From an uncultured Sphingomonas sp. (GTDB taxonomy: Bacteria; Pseudomonadota; Alphaproteobacteria; Sphingomonadales; Sphingomonadaceae), in the NCBI GenBank assembly GCA_946886845.1, contig CAMPJH010000039.1, positions 1 to 11,102 of the forward strand: 11,102 nucleotides of DNA, written 5' to 3'. Shown one piece after another: positions 1-5,746 of this stretch (the first letter of the stretch is position 1; the number at the start of each line of letters is the position of its first letter). The notes beneath the pieces were generated by a model, which ran no database searches, was not told the DNA's origin, and worked only from the letters and a program-made list of their open reading frames with translations. A program made the translations under genes and the position numbers.

Positions 1-836
1 ACCATGATATGGGCGTCAGCCACGTGATCCGCGGCGACGACCACCTCAACAACGCGTTCCGACAGCTGGCGATCATCAGGGCGATGGGCTGGCCGGAGCC
101 GGTCTATGCCCACGTGCCGCTGATCCACGGTCCCGACGGCGCCAAGCTCAGCAAGCGGCACGGGGCGCTCGGGGTCGATTCCTACCGCGACGAGCTCGGG
201 ATGCTTCCCGAGGCGGTGTTCAATTATCTGCTTCGGCTCGGCTGGGGCCATGGCGACGACGAGATCATCAGCCGCGAGCAGGCAATCGAATGGTTCAGCC
301 TCGACCATGTCGGAAAATCACCGTCTCGGTTCGACTTCAAGAAACTGGAGAACCTCAACGGTCATTATATACGTGAGGCCGACGACGATCGCCTCGCACA
401 GCTGGTGGCGCCGCGGGTTGGAACCGCGCTGACATCGGAACAGAGGGCGTTGCTCGTCCGGGCGATGCCGGAACTGAAGGCGCGCGCGCACACTCTGAAT
501 GAATTGGCCGACGGAGCGCGTTTCCTGTTCGACAAGCGGCCGCTGGCGATCGACCCGTCCGCCAAGGCTCTGCTGACCCCCGAAAGCCGCGCCTTGCTCA
601 AAGCGGCGCACGATGCGTTGTCGCTGCTTGTCGAGTGGGACCATGATACGCTCGAGCAGGCCATCCGCGACGTCGCCGAGCGCGAGGGCGTCAAGCTCGG
701 CAAGCTCGCGCAGCCGCTTCGCGCCGCATTGACCGGACGGACGACCAGCCCGGGGATTTTTGACGTGCTCGCCCTGCTCGGGCAGGGCGAAAGCCTGCTT
801 CGAATAGAAGACCAGATTGTGGAGCCACAAGAATGA
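1..836 (+). CDS. gltX: Glutamyl-tRNA synthetase, C-terminal part (5' end outside window)
   Basis: This enzyme charges tRNA-Glu with glutamate in the cytoplasm; in alphaproteobacteria such enzymes may also mischarge tRNA-Gln ahead of GatCAB amidation. The reading frame is open from base 3, before the first ATG at position 9, so the gene enters from outside the window; about 277 residues are visible. It opens with the conserved stretch [17 protein letters not shown] of class I GluRS. The class I signature KLSKR (KMSKS equivalent) lies at nt 144-158. After it come the stem-contact region and the helical anticodon-binding domain, ending near the C-terminal [18 protein letters not shown] block typical of the family. 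The TGA stop (834-836) overlaps the gltA start in ATGA, which suggests co-transcription and translational coupling. The upstream HIGH motif cannot be seen. Identification is firm; which GluRS paralogue it is (discriminating or not) cannot be decided here. Confidence 0.95.
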   Translation, partial: HDMGVSHVIRGDDHLNNAFRQLAIIRAMGWPEPVYAHVPLIHGPDGAKLSKRHGALGVDSYRDELGMLPEAVFNYLLRLGWGHGDDEIISREQAIEWFSLDHVGKSPSRFDFKKLENLNGHYIREADDDRLAQLVAPRVGTALTSEQRALLVRAMPELKARAHTLNELADGARFLFDKRPLAIDPSAKALLTPESRALLKAAHDALSLLVEWDHDTLEQAIRDVAEREGVKLGKLAQPLRAALTGRTTSPGIFDVLALLGQGESLLRIEDQIVEPQE

Positions 837-2119
837 CCGACGAGATCGCCTCGCTGAAAACGCCGAAGGGGGAATTCGATTTCCCGGTGCTCAAAGGCTC
901 GGTCGGTCCGGAAGTCATCGACATCCGCAATCTCTACGGCGAAACCGGGATGTTCACCTACGACCCCGGCTTTACCTCGACCGCCAGCTGCCAGAGCGCG
1001 ATCACCTATATCGACGGCGAAAAGGGCATCCTCCTCCACCGCGGCTATCCGATCGACCAGCTTGCCGAGCATTCGACCTTCATGGAGGTCGCCTATCTGC
1101 TGATCCACGGCGAGCTTCCCAAAGCGCAGGAGCTCGACAATTTCACCTACACGATCTCCCGCCACACGATGCTGCACGAGCAGCTGATGACCTTCTATCG
1201 CGGCTTCCGCCGCGACGCGCACCCGATGGCGATCATGTGCGGCGTGGTCGGGGCGCTCTCGGCCTTCTATCACGACAGCACAGACATCACCGATCCCGAG
1301 CAACGGATGATCGCGTCGCACCGGCTGATCGCGAAGATGCCGACAATCGCGGCGATGGCGTTCAAATATTCGATCGGCCAGCCATTCCTCTATCCCGACA
1401 ACAGCCTGAGCTACACCGGCAACTTCCTGCGGATGGCGTTCGGAGTCCCGGCCGAGCCTTATGAGGTCAATCCGGTCATCGAGCGGGCGATGCGGAGGAT
1501 CTTCATCCTCCACGCCGACCACGAGCAGAATGCGTCGACGTCGACAGTCCGCCTCGCCGGGTCGTCGGGCGCCAACCCGTTCGCCTGCATCGCCGCCGGC
1601 ATCGCCTGCCTGTGGGGTCCGGCGCACGGCGGCGCCAACGAAGCCGCGCTCAACATGCTCCGCGAGATCGGCACTCCGAAGCGAATTCCGGAATATATCG
1701 CCCGCGCCAAGGACAAGAACGACCCGTTCCGGCTGATGGGCTTCGGCCACCGGGTCTACAAGAATTACGACCCACGGGCGAAGGTCATGCAGCAGACTGC
1801 CGCCGAAGTGCTAGACGATCTCGGGATCAGCGATCCGGTGCTCGATACGGCGCGCGAGCTCGAGCAAATCGCGCTCAAGGATGACTATTTCGTCGAGAAG
1901 AAGCTCTACCCCAACGTCGATTTCTATTCGGGCGTGATCCTGAACGCGATGGGCTTTCCGACCGACATGTTCACGTCGCTGTTTGCGTTGGCGCGAACCG
2001 TGGGGTGGGTCGCCCAGTGGAACGAGATGATCGCCGATCCCGAGCAGAAGATCGGCCGGCCGCGCCAGCTCTACGTCGGCGCCACCCAGCGAAACTACGT
2101 TCCCGTCGACAAGCGCTAG
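833..2119 (+). CDS. gltA: Citrate synthase (type II)
   Basis: Condenses acetyl-CoA with oxaloacetate to give citrate, the entry step of the TCA cycle. The protein has 428 residues, the usual length for the hexameric Gram-negative type (E. coli has 427). The catalytic triad is in place: H265 in [15 protein letters not shown]306 in [14 protein letters not shown] and D363 in YPNVDFYSG, matching E. coli H264, H305 and D362. The N-terminal beta-rich part of type II enzymes is present in residues 1-50. The start is supported by GGAG at 821-824, 8 nt before the ATG, and by the ATGA overlap with gltX. There is no room for a separate promoter between the two genes, so expression probably comes from upstream of gltX or from a promoter inside it. 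The stop TAG is shared in a CTAG palindrome with the convergent kinase-like gene. Nothing in the protein looks unusual. Confidence 0.97.
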   Translation: MTDEIASLKTPKGEFDFPVLKGSVGPEVIDIRNLYGETGMFTYDPGFTSTASCQSAITYIDGEKGILLHRGYPIDQLAEHSTFMEVAYLLIHGELPKAQELDNFTYTISRHTMLHEQLMTFYRGFRRDAHPMAIMCGVVGALSAFYHDSTDITDPEQRMIASHRLIAKMPTIAAMAFKYSIGQPFLYPDNSLSYTGNFLRMAFGVPAEPYEVNPVIERAMRRIFILHADHEQNASTSTVRLAGSSGANPFACIAAGIACLWGPAHGGANEAALNMLREIGTPKRIPEYIARAKDKNDPFRLMGFGHRVYKNYDPRAKVMQQTAAEVLDDLGISDPVLDTARELEQIALKDDYFVEKKLYPNVDFYSGVILNAMGFPTDMFTSLFALARTVGWVAQWNEMIADPEQKIGRPRQLYVGATQRNYVPVDKR

Positions 2120-3417
2120 GCCGCGGGCAGCTCCAGGGTGAACCGCGCGCCGTTGCCGGGCGCGCTCGATAGCCGGACGTCGCCGCCCATCGTCCGTGCG
2201 AGCCGCCTTGAAATGGCGAGGCCGAGCCCGGTTCCCTCGCTTCCTCCGCTGCCCTGCTGAAAGGGCTCGAAGATCCGTTCGTGGTCGGCGCGATCGATAC
2301 CGGGGCCCTCGTCAGCGACGTGGATCATTGCCGAGCCCCCGGCGCGTTCGAAGGAGATCGTCACCGCAGTCTGTTCGCGGGTGTAGCGGACCGCATTGCC
2401 GATCAGGTTGACCAGGATCTGGATGACGCTGCGCGATTCTCCCAAGGCCATGAAACCTTCGGCCGGCTGGATCGCGATCGCGATCCCGCGTTCGCTGGCC
2501 GCCGATTCGATCAGCGCCGCAGCTTCGGCCGTGAGTTCGGCGAGGTCGACCTGCCTCGCGCCCGACGCCTGGCCCTGTTCTCCGAGCGAGCGGACGACCG
2601 ACAGCAGGTGCTTCGCCGCCGTCGCGATATCGGAAGCATAAGCCGCATATTCGTCGCGGACCGGGCCGCCGTTGCGATCGATCATCTGTTCGGCGGAGCG
2701 AACGATGCTGTCGAGCGGAGAGCGCAGCGCGGTATGGAGCGCGCTGTCGACCGGCACGCCCTCGTCGGGCGCGGCGGCCGAGCCGTCGAAGCCGGCGAAC
2801 GTGCCGTCGGGCCGAAGCGCCGCTTCACCGCTGAGAATCAGCTGTCCCGCGCCATCGCGGGTCCTGACCCGCTGGCCGGCAAATCCGGTCCTCGACGCAA
2901 GCGCTGCAAGGAGCGGCATTTCCCCTTGGTCCTCCTCGATCCGGAACAGCCTGGTCAGCGGCTGGCCGATCGCGTCGGCCGGATCGAGCGACAGTTGCTC
3001 GGCGAGCGCCGGTGCGATCGTCACGATCCGCAATTGCTCGTCGACAGACCAGGTCAGCGGCGTTGCCGCGAGCCGTTCATGCTCGACCGCGGCGATCGTC
3101 GCCAGGCGCGGCGGTGACGCCGGACGAGCGGTCCATTGCTCGATGGCAATCGCGACCTCGCCGTCCTCTGGAACCGCACGCACCCACATATCGATGTCTT
3201 GCTCGCGGCCGGCGGCGATGATTCGCCGGGACACCGGAATCCGAAGCCGCTGGGCGACCCGGACAACCGCTGCGAGCTGGGGCAGCGCAAGCGACGCGCC
3301 GACGCTGGACCCGGCCTCGACCTGAAGCCGCTCGAGCTCGGCATCGGCGGCGATCAGGCGACCGTCGCGATCGACCCGGCCGAGCACCGGCCGCGGATCA
3401 GACGGCGCGCTCGCCAT
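2116..3417 (-). CDS. Soluble PAS-PAS-HATPase protein, histidine-kinase-like with a non-canonical H-box
   Basis: The protein has 433 residues from the chosen start and no membrane segment or signal peptide, so it should be cytoplasmic. Order of parts: a PAS-like region (about 8-97), a clearer PAS domain (about 119-212), a HisKA-like helical pair (about 223-285) and a HATPase_c domain (about 290-433). The ATP-binding boxes are intact: N-box [12 protein letters not shown] with N337 and N341, G1 box DEGPG at 369-373, F-box IFEPF at 382-386, and G2 box GTGLGL at 395-400. The H-box is odd. It reads LHTALRSPL; aligned on LRSPL with the usual SHELRTPL, a threonine (T229) sits where the phospho-accepting His belongs and the only nearby His (H228) is one residue earlier. 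The ATG at 3417 is preferred over longer forms (3444, 3498), because these extend further into the DUF2336 gene and the PAS-like fold begins soon after 3417. It overlaps the DUF2336 gene by 20 bp. No response regulator lies nearby. It could be a true kinase using H228 or a pseudokinase; sequence alone does not settle this. Confidence 0.85.
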   Translation of the reverse strand: MASAPSDPRPVLGRVDRDGRLIAADAELERLQVEAGSSVGASLALPQLAAVVRVAQRLRIPVSRRIIAAGREQDIDMWVRAVPEDGEVAIAIEQWTARPASPPRLATIAAVEHERLAATPLTWSVDEQLRIVTIAPALAEQLSLDPADAIGQPLTRLFRIEEDQGEMPLLAALASRTGFAGQRVRTRDGAGQLILSGEAALRPDGTFAGFDGSAAAPDEGVPVDSALHTALRSPLDSIVRSAEQMIDRNGGPVRDEYAAYASDIATAAKHLLSVVRSLGEQGQASGARQVDLAELTAEAAALIESAASERGIAIAIQPAEGFMALGESRSVIQILVNLIGNAVRYTREQTAVTISFERAGGSAMIHVADEGPGIDRADHERIFEPFQQGSGGSEGTGLGLAISRRLARTMGGDVRLSSAPGNGARFTLELPAA

Positions 3418-4447
3418 GCCCTGTGCCCATTGCGCCGATCGCATTGCGATAGGCGGGATCGAGCCGAAGCCATTTGCGCGACGATTCCGCGTCCTCATCG
3501 GTCATGGCATCGAACGTCTGAATCTCCCTCTCCGGATCGGTTCCGACGACTTCGGCCGCGCCCGCGACGATCTCGCCGGCGAGATCGCGCGACAAGCCGG
3601 CCATCCGCAACAAGATTGCCAGCGCGCCACGGCCCCCGGTGAAATGCTCCCAGGCGCTGTCGAATCCGATTCCGGCGCGGCGAGCCAGCGCTTCGACGAG
3701 AAGCGCAATGTCGGCTTCAGCCAAAGTGGCGCGCATCAGCGCGTCGTCAAGCCGACCGGCGCGTTCGAGCGCGTGGACGAAAGCGAACAGCCTGGCTTCG
3801 AGTCGATTGCCCTCGTCGTGGCGAGCGAGCAGCGCTTGCGCCGCGGCCGACAGGCGTTCGTCGCATTCAGCGGCCGACATGCGTTTGACGAGATCGGTGC
3901 GGAGCGCGGCCGCGACCGCGCCGACCAGAGCCACCGCACTTTCCGCGGAAAGGTCGTCGAAGATCAGCCGCGGGCCGTCAAAGCGATCGCGGCGACGCCC
4001 TCGGGCGAGGATCAATGCCATCGCCGCGGCGGAAACCTGGGGATCATCGTCGCTGACCAGCGACTGCAGGAAGCGCATCCTGCCCGCCGGCCGGCCGGAT
4101 CGGATTCCGGCCGAAATTCGCTCTTCCTCCGCGCGCCGCAAAAGCAGCCGAATGAGATCGGGAATGTCGAGCAGCCCGGCGCACCACAGCCGGTCGACAA
4201 GTCTCTCGCCGTCGTCGTTCGCCGGCTCGGCGTCGGCAAGCAGCGCCGTGAACTCGTCGGCGACGATGGCGACGAGATCCGCCAGCATCGCCGTCATCAG
4301 CGCCCGTTCCTGCTCCGTCAGGCGGGCCCTGGGATCGAGGAAGAAGTCGGCGCGTGCGACAGACAAACGCCCACCGCCCGCGGCACGCGCGGGTTCTGTC
4401 CCACCGTCCGCGACGGGGGCTGCAATCGGCCATTCCACAGGCACCAT
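3398..4447 (-). CDS. DUF2336 family protein
   Basis: A 349-residue, Ala/Leu/Arg-rich, apparently all-helical protein without signal peptide or membrane segment. I assign it to DUF2336, a family of unknown function in alphaproteobacteria, from overall feel and from the central block RRRDRFDGPRLIFDDLSAES (about residues 150-170) followed by a helical VALVGAVAAALR stretch, which resemble remembered members; I could not run a profile search. Successive helices of roughly repeat length suggest a HEAT-like or other helical-repeat scaffold (inference). The gene follows the membrane-protein gene after about 25 bp and overlaps the PAS-HATPase gene by 20 bp, so the three are very likely one transcript. 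The start is uncertain. A GGAGG at 4451-4455 is followed at once by GTG, ATG, GTG (4450, 4447, 4444); the ATG is taken by convention, but the GTG at 4444 has the better spacing (6 nt). A role in the same signalling pathway as the HATPase protein is inferred from the linkage. Confidence 0.7.
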   Translation of the reverse strand: MVPVEWPIAAPVADGGTEPARAAGGGRLSVARADFFLDPRARLTEQERALMTAMLADLVAIVADEFTALLADAEPANDDGERLVDRLWCAGLLDIPDLIRLLLRRAEEERISAGIRSGRPAGRMRFLQSLVSDDDPQVSAAAMALILARGRRRDRFDGPRLIFDDLSAESAVALVGAVAAALRTDLVKRMSAAECDERLSAAAQALLARHDEGNRLEARLFAFVHALERAGRLDDALMRATLAEADIALLVEALARRAGIGFDSAWEHFTGGRGALAILLRMAGLSRDLAGEIVAGAAEVVGTDPEREIQTFDAMTDEDAESSRKWLRLDPAYRNAIGAMGTGHGERAV

Positions 4448-4472
4448 CACCCTCCGTCTAGCCGAATTGGAG

Positions 4473-5672
4473 TTAACGCCCAGTCAACTCCGTTCCAAGC
4501 CTGTGATTGACATGCTGGACGATGAAAAAGCTCGCTCCGGCGTAGAGCGCGAGCGCGACGAGGTAAAAGGTCCAGGCGCCGGCCAATGCGAAGGGAACGG
4601 CGGCGATGATCGCGTTGCGCCTCGACAGCAGCCAAATGCCGCCGGGGATTTCGAGCTTGCCGCGCTCCGTCCGGTACGCCTCAGCGAAAGCAGCCGCCGT
4701 GACCGCAGCGAACAAAGCGCCCCAGCCGCCGCCATGCCCCGACTGCCACCAGCCGAGCGCGATCAGCGCTGCTCCCGCAACCGGCCACAACAATCGCCGG
4801 CTGAGCGACCGCGGCGGCATCGGCTTGAGGCGAAGCGCCGCCAGGCGGCGGGCGATAAGATCGAGCGGAGTCGCCAGAACAAGCAAAGCGAGGCCGGTCC
4901 TGAGCCATCCGGATGCGAAGGCGACGGCACCGCCAGCGGTCAGCAGGAGCGCGGCGTGAACCAGCGATTCGGGACGAATTCGCGTCTCGAGCAGCTGTTC
5001 GGTCGCGAACTCCTCGACCACCGGAAGCACGTAGCGGCTTGCCCAGTCCCGCCTCGAGCCGCGCGAAGCGACGATCAGGTGCCGCTCGAGGTCGGCGAGA
5101 TCGTCGGCCGTCTCGGCAAGCAAGGGCTCGCCGGCCCCTGGCGCCATCGGGACCGTCCGCGCACCCGATTGAAGGCTACGCCTGAGCAACGTCGATTGCA
5201 GGTCCCAGTCGCCAAGCATCGCCGCGGTTGCACCGAGCGTCTGCGAATCGACAATGGCGATGCCCGACCAGCGGCTGAGCGCATCGACCCGTTCGAAACG
5301 CTGGTGCGATTCGTCGTCCGGAACGGTGACGATCACCGGCTCCCCCTCCTCGGCGATGCTGGCCAGCAGTTCGGGAGGCGGGGCGACTCCGTCGGCGACC
5401 AGCAGGATCATCGCCCCGGCCTCGAACCGGCTGGCGGCTTCGGCCCCGTCGCTGACGGTGACCACTGGCAAGCCGTCCTGTTGGAGCCGTTCGAGCACCT
5501 GGTTGAGGACGATCGGAATGCGCTCGACGATGACGACGATCGGCGCTGCACCGGCCGCCGCGGCGCACCGCACCTGATATTCGAGCAGGGTCCGGCCCGC
5601 GATCGGCAGCAGCGCCCGAAGCGAACCCGAATCGTCCTCCTGATATGCCGCGATCAGCGCTCCGAGCGCCAT
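4473..5672 (-). CDS. Membrane protein: degenerate nucleotidyltransferase-like plus CDP-alcohol phosphotransferase-like fusion
   Basis: A 399-residue protein of two halves. Residues 1-180 look like an alpha/beta nucleotidyltransferase fold: LIAAY near the N-terminus, LLPIAGRTLLEYQVRCAAAAG at 21-41 (where such enzymes have PLxxxGKPLI), and a hydrophobic strand ending MILLVADGV (88-96). The glycine-rich GxGxR loop and the lysine of the signature are missing. Residues about 205-399 carry about five or six hydrophobic segments (near 236-254, 258-273, 293-309, 315-333, 354-388), preceded by SRYVLPVVEEFATEQLLETR, reminiscent of the entry to CDP-alcohol phosphatidyltransferases. The expected DGxxAR-x8-G-x3-D-x3-D motif would fall at LDLIAR (270-275), but its first D, the G and both later D residues are absent. 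The order recalls fused inositol-phosphate cytidylyltransferase/phosphotransferase enzymes, but this one looks inactive by those criteria. The ATG at 5672 has a G-rich Shine-Dalgarno (AGGGGGG on the minus strand) about 5 nt upstream. It is the first gene of the three-gene run. The family call is by eye and tentative; the membrane topology is more certain. Confidence 0.55.
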   Translation of the reverse strand: MALGALIAAYQEDDSGSLRALLPIAGRTLLEYQVRCAAAAGAAPIVVIVERIPIVLNQVLERLQQDGLPVVTVSDGAEAASRFEAGAMILLVADGVAPPPELLASIAEEGEPVIVTVPDDESHQRFERVDALSRWSGIAIVDSQTLGATAAMLGDWDLQSTLLRRSLQSGARTVPMAPGAGEPLLAETADDLADLERHLIVASRGSRRDWASRYVLPVVEEFATEQLLETRIRPESLVHAALLLTAGGAVAFASGWLRTGLALLVLATPLDLIARRLAALRLKPMPPRSLSRRLLWPVAGAALIALGWWQSGHGGGWGALFAAVTAAAFAEAYRTERGKLEIPGGIWLLSRRNAIIAAVPFALAGAWTFYLVALALYAGASFFIVQHVNHRLGTELTGR

Positions 5673-5746
5673 TCGATCCCCCCTGTTGCGAACACCCTGT
5701 TCTAATCGCTTTCTTGGGCGAACAAAGATGGTAAACTGCCGCCATC
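5673..5746. promoter_or_regulatory. Divergent promoter region with repeated TGTT/AACA half-sites
   Basis: These 74 bp lie between two divergently transcribed genes and must hold the start signals for both unless they sit inside coding DNA. Half-sites alternate: TGTT at 5684-5687, AACA at 5691-5694, TGTT at 5698-5701 and AACA at 5721-5724; the first three are spaced exactly 7 bp apart. They form two overlapping inverted repeats, TGTTGCGAACA and GAACACCCTGTTC (5690-5702). CCCTGTT occurs twice (5681, 5695) and GCGAACA twice (5688, 5718). Part of this lies just upstream of the Shine-Dalgarno of the minus-strand gene. A TAAACT at 5732-5737 could be a -10 element for the plus-strand gene, but no well-spaced -35 is visible. 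An operator function is inferred from symmetry only; no regulator is identified. Confidence 0.3.

Noticed and set aside
365..1750. 461-codon minus-strand open frame across gltX and gltA
   Set aside because: It runs antisense to two certain genes and its composition is that of a shadow frame.
5690..5702. GAACACCCTGTTC as a classical LexA (SOS) box
   Set aside because: The spacing between GAAC and GTTC is 5 nt, not the 4 nt of the Gram-positive box, and the alphaproteobacterial direct-repeat box is matched only with a mismatch; kept only as an unnamed operator candidate.
3639..5705. 688-codon open frame on the plus strand antisense to the DUF2336 and membrane-protein genes
   Set aside because: It is Ser/Arg/Pro-rich with no recognisable domain, and the minus-strand frames there give coherent proteins with plausible starts; long antisense frames are common in GC-rich DNA.
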